A stretch of DNA of 64,000 nucleotides. Origin: Strigamia acuminata. Lineage: Eukaryota > Arthropoda > Chilopoda > Geophilomorpha > Linotaeniidae. A program made the position numbers and the translations under genes. Below the pieces are notes generated by a model that saw only the letters and a list, made by a program, of their open reading frames with translations, was not told the origin of the DNA and ran no database searches. Every line of letters begins with the position of its first letter. The stretch's first letter is position 1. Location: contig OX442314.1 in the NCBI GenBank assembly GCA_949358305.1, positions 4,713,087-4,777,086 of the forward strand, given 5' to 3'. Shown piece by piece: positions 33,070-46,633 of this stretch.

Positions 33070-34410
33070 ATTTTAGTGAATTATTCATTATTGGAAAGTA
33101 ACTTAGAATACCACATTAAATGTTTTGCATTTAGATTAAACTCAAACACGAAACTGCAACTTCATCAAGTTGAGTTTCTTTGAAATTAGAAATTATACAG
33201 TATGTTTGGTGAATTATTCGTTCTTGGAACATTGAATCACAAATGAAATATTTTGTATTTAGATTAAACTCATTCAACAAATGTAAGTGGTAGACAGACA
33301 TCACATGGCATGAGTGATGCTGGACTGATTTCACTTAGAAAAAAACAACAACTAGAAACCTTATTTGTATTGGCCTTTATTCACATGGTTGTCTAAGGCT
33401 TAGTTCCCAGAAGTGTTTCCCTGGTCTGGTTTGCATTGCTACAATCCAACCCAATATCAACCCTTGACCGTGTGGTTAAGAGACCATGTGGCCAGCGAGA
33501 TATGATTTCTGCAGTGTCTCTGCACAGGCTTGCTGAGAGCTTCAGGTCGGTACCTTCTCAGGTGACATGAGTGCGGTCATGCATCCGTTCATGTTGCTGT
33601 TCCAGAAAGAACTGGTCTAAGAATGTCTCATTCATGAGATCTTGCCAGTCCTTTCTTTCCATTGGTTGCCAGACTACTTCCGAGACCGGCAGCACCACCT
33701 GACAGGGGGCGCTGCCCAGGATAACAACTAGTAATAAGTGTCAGTAACCGACGGTCACACAAACTCCGGCTTCATACTATTTTCTTTGAAGTTAAAAATT
33801 ATATGGTATATCTGGTAAATTATTCATTTTTTGAACGTGACATAGAATGACAAATGAAATCTTTTGCATTTAGATCAAACTCATCCAAGCAACTCCAACT
33901 TCATAAAATTGATTTTCTTTGAAATTAGAAATTATATGTTTTACATCTGGTGAATTATTCTTTCCTGGAAAGTAACATGAATAACAGATGTAGAATTTTG
34001 CATTTAGATGAAACTCACGCAAGAAACTTCAACGTCTAAAATTCATTTTCTTTGAAATTAGAAATTATATAGTATGTCTAGTGAATTATTCCATCTTGGA
34101 ACATGACATAGAATGACAAATGAAATGTTTTGCATTTAGATTAAACTCATTCAACAAACTCCAACGTCATAGATTAGATTTTCTTTGAAATTAGAAATTA
34201 TATAGTATGTCTAGTGAATTATTCCATCTTGGAACATGACATAGAATGACAAATGAAATGTTTTGCATTTAGATCAAACTCATTCAAGCAACTCCAACCT
34301 CTTAAAGTTGATTTTCTTTGAAATTAGAAATTGTACGTTACATCTGGTGAATTATTCACTGTTGAAGAGTAACATGAATAACAGATGAAAAATTTTGCAT
34401 TTAGATTAAA
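33070..34410 (+). repeat. ~130-bp satellite array upstream of gene C
   Basis: Same family as 2580-3835. Two adjacent units near 34060 and 34190 are almost identical, so some homogenisation is local. Interrupting block at about 33285-33770. Copy at 57557-58897. Confidence 0.85.
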
Positions 34411-35004
34411 CTCATGCGGTATCCGATCACTTCAGTGACCATCGTGAAGTCGCGAACTGGAGAAAACGGTAAGTCAAATTTTGAATTGAAGATACTGTGT
34501 ACTCTGTACAGATCGGACAGTGTTCACCCGGAAAGATTTGTGATCCAAACAGGTTTGCTGGACCCAACTTATAGCCAGTAATGTTACATTACCCTCTCCT
34601 AGCCTGTTAGTCTGGATAACGTTCTTAGACCGGTCCTATGTCCAAGCTTCACAGAGTAAACTGTAGATATGAGAACGTAACAGGTTAATTCTTTAAATAG
34701 TTTTTCTGTGAATCAGCGGATGGAAAGTACGTGTAGTAGTTTTGTGGGTTGGGTAGGTAGTCAAGCTGCCCGGTACCTCAGTGTGTTCTCTTGGTCAAAA
34801 TGCAATCAGTTTGCAACGATTTGCAACAGTTGTGATTGCATTCCCAATGCATAAAGAATTTTAAGTTGTTACGTATACCATGGGTATGATATATATTGTC
34901 AGGTGCTTGGTTTTACCCTCCATTTTATCTTTAAACTCTTCAGGTGACTTATGGGCTACACTCCCTACTAAAATCACTTCTTGCTTAATTGTCAACAAAG
35001 ACAT

Positions 35005-35199
35005 CGGGTCAGATCGTTTAGTCGAGTGTCGTCTAGTCGACGACAGCGATTTAACGTTCATTTTGTCGACAAAACGTTTAGTCGACAAACGTTTTGTCTA
35101 CGGACTTCATTTGGCCGTTTAGTCGACCGAGTACAAGGGTTCGTTTAGTCGACGTACCACCTAGTCGACAAACGTCTAGTCGACGTTACCTCTCAGACG
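35005..35199. mobile_element. GTCGAC-rich insertion upstream of gene C
   Basis: Seven GTCGAC palindromes, mostly within TAGTCGAC, in about 195 bases, in a place where unit A (near 4374) reads straight through. The insertion is clear; the element type is not. Copy at 59492-59686. Confidence 0.6.
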
Positions 35200-35716
35200 T
35201 ACCTCTCATAGTTCTATAAGTGAGATCGTCATTATAAATAGTGTTGTTATTCCAAAGAGCTGGGATTTCTAACCGCCCAACTCAAATAATTGACGCAGCT
35301 TTGTAACTTCCTGTCTGCACATGAAGTAAAAACATGGTTTCCAATGCGTTTTTTCGCGGACTCAATGATACATACCGTATATTAGAAAATATGTAATGTT
35401 ACCAAAGAATTTATAGATTTAAAGAAAGCTGCCAAACTCGCCAATACTTACATTTAACAGTCATTACTTGTAAACGAAGCGCCATTGTTAGCTCCGAACC
35501 AATCACAGCGCGCCTAGAAAATAATACGTTTACGTCGGAAGTGAACGTAGCCATTGCCATAGTTTAAATATACAAAGTTGTGACCGATTGCCAGTCACTT
35601 CAACACAATGCCCACAAGGAATAGTCCAACCCCGCCCCGCCTGGTTTAGTTGATGGTTAATGTAATCACATGACATTATATTGGGTGATGTCATAATATG
35701 ACACGAGATCACATGG
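35200..35716. other. Shared upstream spacer (unit C) with MITE remnant
   Basis: 35200-35420 matches 4350-4570 of unit A. 35470-35560 is the right half of the MITE family of 1094-1394. 35575-35716 is the block shared upstream of all channel genes. No gene is seen. Confidence 0.5.
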
Positions 35717-35942
35717 TAGCATCCTGCAACCAGCAACTCCTCCTGGCATGGTGACATTGTATTAGTAAGTTAGGCCATATGGGTGTTTGTTGGTCTCGTT
35801 GACTTTTTTAAATGAAGAAAATGTTACTACACACGAAAGCAATTTGCATAATATGTCAGCTGACAATCAATTAAAGTAATCAATATTAATCTCAACAGCT
35901 TCGTGCCACATCGATAACTGCACTTACAAGTTAGAAGAAATA
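35717..35942 (+). promoter_or_regulatory. Conserved 5' flank of gene C (candidate promoter/5' UTR)
   Basis: Counterpart of the blocks before genes A and B, without the MITE seen before B. The second copy is 60204-60429. Confidence 0.35.
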
Positions 35943-38900
35943 ATGGAGAGAGAGGATTCAAATCGACCAGTAGGCCGAATTCAGCAAATGAGAAGACGAA
36001 AACTGCTTCAACTTGTTCGCGTTACTATGTCGAAGCAACAGAGAACTCCGGCATTCAACAAATGTTTGACAAATATCTTGCAGAAGAAAAGAAATATCAA
36101 GATTTTACTTTGCGTGTTACTAATTATCAATTTGGCAGCTTGTGTTTATCAAACAGTAGATCGGGTTTTGCATTTCATGGACGAACCCACAGCAGTTGAT
36201 GCACACATGATTGAAACAACGCATGGTCCCTTTCCCTATGTTTATTTATATCCACCTACTACGCAAGAATTTAACGATTTCATTTTCAACAAGACAAAAA
36301 AATCTAAAGACAAAGATCAATGTACAGAAATATACCTACCATTTTCAAAATTTAATATCAGTGATATTCTACAATATACTACTACACTTAGTTACATAAC
36401 TGATGCCTACTTCAAAACAGTAAATCATTTTCATTTTTTCTCCTAACCAAACTAGAAAAGTTTAATCAAATGAGGAAAAAATTATATTTCCAGCCTGAAA
36501 TGCGCATTAACCTTACAATTGCAAATTATGAGACTGTGAGTTCGGCCACTGCACAAGTTTCCAGTCGTAAGTCAACAATAATTCCCGTTTTCTTTATTTT
36601 TAAAAGTTCCTTTTTCCCTTAGCAATTTCGTTTCCATATGGGAATCCTGCTTATAAGATGGTGATTAAACTTAATTTTCCCAAGCAATGTAAAATTGTTC
36701 GAGTGAGTATTTAATTTCATCGACAATTCTCACAATTTATTTTGCATTTCTCACAGCCACAAAGTTGCACAACACATTTTTTAAACACTAAGCGTCCCTT
36801 TGTAGCTGTCAAAATTGTGAAATCCTCAGTAATAAAATTTGATAATCATTCTTGAAACCATTCCATTCAATTTCAAGGTGTTAATAGATCCATCATCAGT
36901 CGTTTATAATTTAAACAGTATATTCATGCAAGAGATACAAATAAAACATGGCAAACATACAGTTGGAAATAGAGTGCAAGAAGTAAGGATTAAATTAATA
37001 ATTATTCACACAGAAAAGAGAATTATTTTCTAGCCATTAATAAAAAGTATTTCTTGGATCTATCAGCTTTATTTAAGCACAATTGCTAATTATTTACTAA
37101 TATGTAATAAGGGCCATCCGTAATTTACATAATGTTGGGTTTTGGTTGACTACAGTTAACATAAACATGTAAACATCAAATTTGTGTTACAAGGTTTAAC
37201 AAATTCCCTCTCTTCCTCCCTAGAAAATAAAATAATAAAAAAGAACGGCTTAAGATGCTATGTTATTTAAGGAAGGCCCCATAATAATACAGGAATTTGA
37301 AACATTTATTTTAGTATCACTACATCAGCACTAAGAAAAATCCATGCGATAATAATTTACACGATTGTTTGCGCCCATGTCTCGTCAAACGAATGAAATG
37401 CAGGTAAGTTTTTTTGATTCGACTCAATAACAGAATTCAATAAAAGAATATTTATTTCTGGGTATAAATCACACATCAAAACATTTAAAAAATATTTTTT
37501 ATCTAACTGTTATTATTATTAATAAAAATTAGAAGTTAACTTAAATAAAGGTTGTCACATTAGATATCCATTTTATGAAGCGAGAAATCTACCGAAATGC
37601 AATGACAAAGACACTTTGATTCAGGTCGGACAAATAGAAAACCTTATCATCTTAGATGGTATAGAATCACAGTGTAGATGTGGTAATTTATGTGATGAGA
37701 CAAGTTTCAGCCAAACATTCGAAAGAACACCTGATGATGGAGATAAAATAGACATTTATGTTGTCAATACTTTCGTTCGAACATTAGTCGAACACTTTTC
37801 TTATGACATCATCAATTTGCTATGCGACATTGGAGGAAACATCGGCCTCTATTTCGGAATGTCTTGCTTGACACTGGTCGAAATATTCATTCACATATGC
37901 AAAATATGCGTCAGCAAACCAACAACAGCAAATTCCAAGTTGACAGATAAAATTGAAATGACACTTGAAAAGATGCAGAATCGCCGAAAACCAACTTTCG
38001 ATAAAAAGTTGATCAAAATCACAACATCACTATTCTTTGGTTTGATATCAGTCTACTACATTTACCATTTGATTGATTCTTATTTTCAATTTCCACTCTT
38101 GAAAACTGTTAAACTCATTAGAGATGAAAAAATTCATTTTCCACTCATTATTGCATGTGCAGATAGTGCAAACATATCAGATGCTAAAAAGGAATTAGCC
38201 CAAAGACTCAACACAACTGATTGTGACGATTTACAACTGTTGGATTTACTCCATCCACTATCTGAATTCGCAAAGCAACCACTGCAATTGTGGAATGCCT
38301 CGTCTCTTCTTGATTTATACGACGAAGAACGGATAAAGCATCTCAAGGTAAAAAAAATCAGAATATTAAATCATCAATTCAAACGTGTATAAAATTAAGA
38401 AACTTGTAGAACGGGATAGCAGCAGATACAATTGAATTATATATTCCCAATTTATCATTAAAACCAACAGTGTATGGAATGTGTACTGCGTTTAATAGAA
38501 GTAAAAAAACAAGTCACTTTTAAATTTTAATTCTCACTAAAATATTTTTACCCAGCTGACCGGCCGTTTTCTAGAAAGCAAAACTTTGTAATGATTACCG
38601 ATCTGCCCAGTGTTCACTGTAGTTTTAAACGAGAAGTGAGATAGAAGTTTATCCTTCGTACTGTCAATTGCAGCAGTTACTAATTTCACTTTCTGTATTC
38701 CAGCACTTCATTTTGCCAACAAATCAATTTTTTCATCCGCAATATCGTTTAGATGTATCCAACAACTTAGGTGTTTATGTCAACTTCGCCCCTCAAACGG
38801 TGAATTCAAAAAATGATTAATCCACTATACTCTGGCTCACCATAAGGTTGCCCTTCCTCCCATTGGGCGAGTCTCACTACTTCCAACTGCAGACTGTACT

Positions 38901-40324
38901 ACCACCAGGAAAAGTAGTTTTTATTTTTGTGATTAATTGATTATTATAAAATAAAGATTAAAATGATAGAAATTTTATTTTATTTTATAGTAAAATGTTT
39001 TTTCCATTTATAAAACATGTTTGTTCAGTTTATTGGTTGCTTTATCTGAAAAGCACAATGTCTGTACATCGATTGCAATTCTGATGTTTTGTATCACTCG
39101 GGAGAAAGACCACCCTAATAGTAAGCCAAAGTATAGCGCATTCGAAAAGCCATTGCAACAGTTTAAATAGCGTAATTAGACTTCAAAAATGGCACCCAAT
39201 TTAATCTGCATCAGTCACTATTGAGAAATTGTAGCCATTTTGGAGAAATTATCAACAGTTTTGAAAAACTCAAATTTTTCTTTGGTTTGGGGCCCCAATT
39301 TGTTCAAGGGCTCACACTGCAACTTATGTGGGTGTGGCCAAATTGCCATTTAGTTGATTAATCTTTCCAGCTTGTTCGATTAAATACCCCGAGAAGTCCT
39401 TGCAGACCAAATGATGAAGTTTTAAGATGTGAAGAAAACTGCTATGAAAAGATACTCGAGCAACAAACTTTCAATTGCAGGTAACTTGTAATTCATCCAC
39501 TAATTACTCTGAATCCCATATTGCACTTTACAAATCATACATTGTTTGAGTATATTCCTAACAATCAAATGGAGCAAATTTATTGGTAACAGCATGTGTA
39601 TCCAGGTTTCCATTTATAAACAGCAAAAACAGCCAAAAGGTGTAGAGCACCATTTATTTAGTTTAAAAATTAAACAGTTTAATCGTCTGAAGAAAAACTG
39701 TTTCAGAATGTTTAATTAAAAAAAAAAAGACTTGCCACAGCTTTGAAGATGAATGATAATATTATTTATTTTTAAAACTTTCAAAGATAGAAATTAAAAT
39801 GATTGAAAAAAATGCTCATGAGCATTTGTCATTGTTGCCAATAAATTTAATTTGCCACATTTGATCTACCTTGCTAAGTTGCTACCTTAGCACACTCAAA
39901 CAGTTCAAGTGTTTACCCAATTTTTAATAAGTGGAAAAAATCATGTGTCATGGCACACTGTGTATTTCCAGTATATTGTTATATTACTAGACTTCCATCC
40001 ATGGATAAGAGTAAATTTCCCCTTTGCCTAACTCAAGAGACGGCTAAAACAACTTACGAGACATATTTGAAAACTCAGATGAAGACAAACCCCCGGGAAG
40101 ACTGTTTCTGCAAACCATCCTGTAACGAAACCATCTTCAATCCTTCAATTATCAGCAGCATAGAGCGCAAATCACAACCGTTTGTTTGGTATGTGATTGA
40201 AAATAACATGAGAGAAATAATTGAAGAACAGCAAGAGGTTACCATTGTAAAGTTATTGTGTCAGATTGGATCTATTATTGGTATTCTCACCGGTTTCTCC
40301 TTATTTTCTCTTCTTCAATTTTGA
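35943..40324 (+). CDS. Gene C5'-A3': chimeric two-domain DEG/ENaC channel subunit, 11 exons
   Basis: Exons: 35943-36419, 36494-36566, 36623-36702, 36878-36982, 37315-37403, 37564-38347, 38410-38500, 38556-38635, 38704-38799, 39371-39480, 39991-40324. They are in phase and encode 772 aa with the same architecture as gene A: FP motifs after TM1 and TM3, G-M-S and G-F-S filters, and a continuous exon spanning TM2, linker and TM3. Exons 1-9 are the C-type paralogue. Exons 10-11 and everything after 39293 match gene A at every base I compared. Intron 9 changes from C-type to A-type within 39293-39319, so the gene looks like a product of unequal crossing-over. The splice phase is unaffected because the exchange is intronic. 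Against C', it carries Asp for His near 38180, Thr for Ser near 38212 and Gln for Lys near 38738; in the first and third cases the C' residue is also found in A and B. Confidence 0.82.
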
Positions 40325-40351
40325 TTGCCTTTAATTCCACGAGTTTAAAAT

Positions 40352-40357
40352 AATAAA
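40352..40357 (+). terminator. Probable polyadenylation signal of gene C5'-A3'
   Basis: This AATAAA is the duplicate of the one after gene A, 28 bases past the stop codon of the chimeric gene. Confidence 0.5.
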
Positions 40358-40833
40358 ATGTTGCTTAACTTATAACTGGATGCATTCAATTTGTACTGTA
40401 AATGCACTAATAGAATGTGACGTGTGCTTTACAACGCAGGTCTAAATCAAACTAAATTGAAAAAAACGACTAGAATAAATGTCTAAATTGATCAAAAACA
40501 CTAAAAAAAATCGTGGGGGAAATTTAAGTTCTAACAACAAAACGCCTGCATTTATTTAAAGAATCTAGAGTTAGTGGTTAAGCCACTTGTGCAGTGTCTT
40601 ACAGTGAAGTTTTACTCCCTTTATTGCACACTTGCAGATCCTCTTTTATTATCATCCTTCTTACTGTGTCTGACCTCCTGAAAATTACGTAAACCAATCT
40701 TCAGGGTGCTCACGTTGTTTCTCCCTATGCACTTCTCCAAACAACAATTAATCAAGCTCAGTGTTTGTTTTATACGAGAATTTACCAATTAAAAGTCAAT
40801 AATACCATCATGTTGAATTTAATTTGAATGCAA

Positions 40834-40874
40834 CATGTTTGAAACACTCATTAGTTATGAGTGTTTCAAACATG
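40834..40874. repeat. Perfect 18-bp inverted repeat, copy 2
   Basis: Duplicate of 16351-16391. Confidence 0.9.
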
Positions 40875-42057
40875 AGTCATAACAGATGGCAGCACCAGCA
40901 AAATAAAACCTATCTCTTATCATACGCGGTTTGTTACATGCTTTTGGATTGGTCATTGGAGAGCTAAACGATGACTGTTTTGCAGTCTCCACATTGGTTG
41001 TTAGTTTATGACATAGGTAGTTTACTTCATTTATTGTTGAACATAGAAATACTATATCTTGTAAGCACAATTAAAATCTCACAGAACTTGGAACTTCATT
41101 CCCAACTTATTATGTACTCTGTATTAATTTATTAAGATAAATGTCAGTTACCATGTTGTGACGATTTTACCTTTTCTACCTTTTGCTAAAGATGAGATAA
41201 ACCTAACCTACCAAAATAAGCTAAACTACAGTGTGCGCGCTAAGTGAAAATACAACGTGAATAACTTACAAAGAATATCGATAAATAGTATTGTTTATTA
41301 ACAAGGAGTCCGGGTTCTAAATACACGTGAAATAATGGGGGGCAACATCTGGTTGGATGTGCTGGGCGGGCCGAGAGAAAGGGCTGGCTTCGCGGCATTG
41401 TCACAACGTATCGGAGCTAGGCCTAGTTTTAGGCCTACGCAACAATAACGCACGTGGATGCGGAGATTTCTCCGCATCGCTTTTAAACCTATATTTCATC
41501 GATTAGATCAATCGATTAGATGAGAATTGAACAATTCTCATATGCTACTCTCTATTAATTTATTAAGACAAATGTCAGTTATCATGTACAATTTTGATTT
41601 CGATTAATTAATGTAACGTTGTAGACAGAAGGTGAACTCACAGTGTCATTTAAACTTATTTCCTGTATATTTTTTAAACCAGTCTAAACGTAAAATTTTG
41701 CTCGTTAAATGTGTAGTGTTTTAATTCATTAAAGCAATTAAATTTGAGTCAAACATGTGCGAGTAATTGATTTTAATTTAAACTCTATTTTCAATTCAGC
41801 AATATTAATATTCATCTAGAAAAACAGATCAATCCCATATTTTACGCCATTATACGCCATTCATGTCCCCTTGTCTTTCTATCAACTTAGATAAACGGAT
41901 AAAACCACAGTTGGCTTGTCAGTAGATTTAATCGATACCAAAATGCCAAAATATCTGACACTTAACAAGATGGCCACCTCAAGACCGGTCGCTTTTCACT
42001 GTCGTCCCTAAGATAGATCGAGAACTTATTTTTAAAAATATCTGATCAGTTGACAAG

Positions 42058-43237
42058 ATGGCCACCGAGACCGGTCGCTTTTCACTGTCGTCACTAGATC
42101 GAGAACTTATTTTTAAAAATGTTGATAATATGGTCGTTATATTCAACGAAATAGCTAGTGTCAAACCTCCCGGTCGTGCTGCTATCAACAAATTCGAATC
42201 CAGTGTGAAGAAAATCTATCAAATACTGAATAATGCGCCCATCTCCGAAGCTGACCACGCGGACCATGATTCTGGATCTCGTAGGCGACGAAAAAGACAA
42301 AAACCAGGTACAGATAGCACAGTAATTAAACCTACTTTGCAACAATCCGCTGATCTCAACCGTGACAATGACTGGCAAACTGATTATTCCAACTTTACCA
42401 ACCACGCGCCTAACCCTAATTCGACAAAACCGCCGGCAAATCAATTGTCTTTCACGCACACCACCATTGCTGATGTCCCCAACTTCATCTCTAAGGACAC
42501 TGAGTACCAATATCGTCAATCCTTCCAATATTGCTGAAAATAATGCTGAAAATAATTTCGTAACGCCCGCATCAACCGCTGCTCGGGCCGACGCCAATGA
42601 AGCGGACACAGATGTGGCCCGTGCCGCCGCTGCTGCCGCCATTTCCGCGGGTGCCCCAACCACGCTCGTCGTCGGTCTGCTGCATCTTTCCTTCCACTTC
42701 ACCCAGAGAAGAGAGGACCCAATGTATAAAATAATCCAACAATTGACTCTTTTCGTTACCGAAAGTCACACCGAAATTGTCTCTCTACAATAATCGTTCA
42801 CCAGTCGCCAGATTTCAACTCCGCCAGTCAGCAACCAACTCCGGACCCAGCGCCCCAACCATTGTGCCCAGTCGACCCTGCTGACGTTCGCACAGGCGGC
42901 AGCCCAGCCTCGCCCGGTGATTGAATACAGCGAATCTCCTCCTGTCGACCCAGTGATGGACTCACGTGCAAACAACACCGCTCAAACTACACGTACCCGC
43001 TCCAACATTGGCACTGTTGATGACTGCACTATCCACGCTGCCACCCCCCTCGATGACCGCCCGACGTCACGCATTCTCCTAAGCAATTTACAGAACTCCA
43101 CCACGAACAAAAAAGTCCAGTCATATGCCGAGTCCAGTGCGCCAGGTGGACGTGTGACCGTTTTGCCACTGTGGGTCGCCCACGGTGACTCACGTCACTC
43201 CACACACTGCTCTCTGACCCCTGGTCACCCCCTCTAG
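42058..43237 (+). pseudogene. Retroelement ORF1/gag-like remnant, copy 2
   Basis: Duplicate of 17575-18754 with the same frameshifts, so it was already broken before the 24.5-kb duplication. Confidence 0.4.
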
Positions 43238-44273
43238 CGAGTAGGGCTGACCCAGTGGGGAAGGAGGGAGCTGAGTGGTGTGACTGCTATGGTCTCGCCA
43301 GTGTAGTCAGGGGACTGATAACACTGGGTAGGGACGCATACTTCATGTAAATAACGGGGAATCCCACAATATTGGTTGGTTGGCCTTTATTGTCTTGTCT
43401 AGGGGTATGGGGAATCCCGTTACCCGTTGCAAGGGTGCCACGAAGGCACGCCGCACCGGCAACCGACCCGTCACACACTGGGCGCGAGCCCAATGGGTGA
43501 CGTGGTCGGTTCAACGTTACATTCATGCTGTACTTACCTACAGCCCGCAGTGACCACTCATGGAGGCTGTATTGGGTGGAAAACCCAGATACTGAGCATC
43601 GCTGTGGTGAATGGGAAGGAGTGCAGAGTCCTCTCAGCCGGGACACGCCTTGTCCCCTCATCAACTACAACACCCTGGAACTCTGTCAACACACGACCTG
43701 CCTGGTCGGTGTCCGCACTCTCTCTCTCTGCAACTCCTCCCCACACCACTTAGCTCCCTCCTTCCCCCGGGCTAGATCACCTTGCCCAATCAGGGGGTGA
43801 TCTTGGGGCCGTATGGTGGTGTGTGGCAGTGACGTAGGTCACCCCAGGTGGCCCGACGGTCACAGTGGTGTGGGAGGAGGAGCATTGAGTCGAGAGAGAG
43901 AGTTTGGACAGCACAGAGTGAGGACGTGTGCTAGAGAGTTCCCTTAGCCAGCCTGGGCAGTGCAGTGCCCCAGTTGACTCTGCTTTTCTCCCATTCACCA
44001 CTGTGACGCTCAGTGATAGGGAGATGACCCTATTGCAGCCTCCATGAGCAGCTACATGGGCTGAGGTAAGTAATACCGCAGGAGAATGAGTTACGCCAAC
44101 CGACCACGTCATTCATAGCCAAATCGCCCTGTGGATGACGGGCCGGTTGAAGGTGTGGTAGGCCTAATGGCCCCGACACGGGTGAGGTGTACTCCGACCC
44201 CTAGCCAACGGCTTAAAGGCCAAAAACCAACAATCCGGAGTCCCTGTATCCATTATTTACGTGAGAGTCGATC
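43143..44273. repeat. GC-rich inverted repeat pair, copy 2
   Basis: Duplicate of 18660-19790. Confidence 0.6.
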
Positions 44274-45302
44274 CCACCCGCGGTAATCAATCCCCAGATT
44301 GTCGTGAGAGCGATGACCCGTCACAGACGAAGGAAGATAAAACTATTAGAAAGTCCTTTTTCTTGCTCATCGCCACAGACAATATCACCCCGCTTCTATC
44401 CACGGCCCTCTGGCTTTGTAGCATCGGCGTCCGCCCCTTTCGTGGTAGAAACCCCCCACTTCTTTCATCAACTCAAATTAATGTTTAATTACGCTTAATT
44501 TGTTTAATTTGTTTTTACCTTGTAATTTACTCCATGGGAGTGCTTAGAATAAAACAAACAAACTATCAATTACGTCAACTCTGCCATGACCTAAGCGCCA
44601 TCTGTCGGCTCAAATACAAAATTAAATAACACTGACCATCCGATTCGATCAGCTTTTCGGTTTTGGTCATCTAAATCCGATCCGAATTTTTCCAATGTAT
44701 TTGCTCATTTGTCATTTCAATAAAACAAATGAAATGAAGTCATTTCAAACCGAATTTTTCAGCATTCCGATTACATTCTGATTACATTTTGATCACGTTA
44801 CGGCCATATTTTGCCGATTCACGGATGTAGATTCTTCTGCCCACCAATTCAATTCTTATTATTGTTTCCAACAACATGAAAAGGCAAAAATGCACTTACT
44901 GTTTACGGGTGAACGTGGTAGCAACAGAATTCCCAGTGCGCCGATGCGTTCGTGCGCGCCACTGTCCTTCGAACCTCGTTTTCGTCCAGCAAATACTCCA
45001 ACATAAATGGCAACTTGATGCAGTTTTCACTTGCTTTTTTTTATTTTTCTGAAAATATTACCAAAAATGATTTAACAATTGTGTTTTCACAACAAAAGAA
45101 TCACATTAGGACTCGCTTTGGTTCCGGTGGTGAGTCGTGGAACCTGGAAACCGAGTCGTTCGATTCGTTAACTCGCCGCTAGATGTCACACAAGTAAGAA
45201 ACAATTTCCTACATACGAAATTGGAAATAGTTTGATTTCATTTAAAAATCATTTTTTTAAGGCCAAATGTGACATATCAATAGACCACTTATTGCAATTG
45301 AA

Positions 45303-46633
45303 TTATCATTTTAGTGAATTATTCATTGTTGGAAAGTAACTTAGATTACCCCATTAAATGTTTTGTATTTAGATTAAACTCAAACACAAAACTGCAACTT
45401 CATCAAGTTGAGTTTCTTTGAAATTAGAAATTATACAGTATGTTTGGTGAATTATTCGTTCTTGGAACATTGAATTACAAATGAAATACTAGTATTTTGT
45501 ATTTAGATTAAACTCATTCAACAAATGTTAGTGGTAGACAGACATCACATGGCATGAGTGATGCTGCACTGATCTCACTTAGAAGAAAACAACAACTAGA
45601 AACTATATTTGTATTGGCCTTTATTCACATGGTTGTCTAAGGCTTAGTTCCCAGAAATGTTTCCCTTGTCTGGTTTTCATTGCTACAATCCAACCCAATA
45701 TCAACCCTTGACCGTGTTGTTAAGAGACCATGTGGCCAGCGAGATATGATTTCTGCTGTGTCTCTGCACAGGCTTGCTGAGAGCTTCAGGTCAGTACCTT
45801 CTCAGGTCACACGAGTGCGGTCATGCATCCGTTCATGGTAGTCTAAGAATGTCTCATTCATGAGACCTTGCCAGTCCTTTCTTTCCATTGGTTGCCAGAC
45901 TACTTCCGGGACCGGCAGCACCACCTGACAGGGGGCGGTGCCCAGGATAAAAACTAGTAATAAGTGTCAGTAACCGACGGTCACACAAACTCCGGCTTCA
46001 TACGATTTTCTTTGAAGTTAAAAATTATATGGTATATCTTGTAAATTATTCATTTTTGGAACGTGACAGACTGACAAATGAAATGTTTTGCATTTAGATT
46101 AAACTCATTCAACAAACTTCAACGTTATAGATTAGATTTTCTTTGAAATTAGAAATTGTACTTACATCTGGTGAATTATTCATTCTTGGAAAGTAGCATG
46201 AATAACAAATGTAGAATTTTACATTTAGATTAAACTCACGGAAGAAACTTCAACGTCTAAAATTCATTTTCTTTGAAATTAGAAATTATACAGTACATCT
46301 GGTGAATTATTCACTGCTGAAGAGTAACATGAATAACAGATGAAAAATTTTGCATTTAGATTAAACTCATTCAACAAACTCCAACGTCATAGATTAGATT
46401 TTCTTTGAAATTAGAAATTATATGTTACATCTGGTGAATGATTCTTTCCTGGAAAGTAACATGAATAAGAGATGTAGAATTTTGCATTTGGATTAAACTC
46501 ACGCAAGAAACGTCAACGTCTAAAATTCATTTTCTTTGTAATTAGAAATTATACAGTACATCTGGTGAATTATTCATTCCTGGAAAGTAACATGAATAAC
46601 AGATGAAAAATTTTGCATTTAGATTGAACTCAT
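45303..46633 (+). repeat. ~130-bp satellite array upstream of gene B'
   Basis: Duplicate of 20820-22150. Unit number is unchanged between the copies. Confidence 0.85.

Larger units (their letters stand above)
14810..39292 (+). repeat. 24.48-kb tandem segmental duplication, copy 1
   Basis: It runs from intron 9 of gene A, through gene B, to intron 9 of gene C. It aligns with 39293-63779 throughout. Differences I saw are about a dozen substitutions (for example 22709 T/C, 23710 G/A, 24456 A/G, 38180 G/C), one extra T near 49500 and a 3-base insertion near 50629 in copy 2. The 4-base offset change matches the two indels exactly. Confidence 0.95.
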
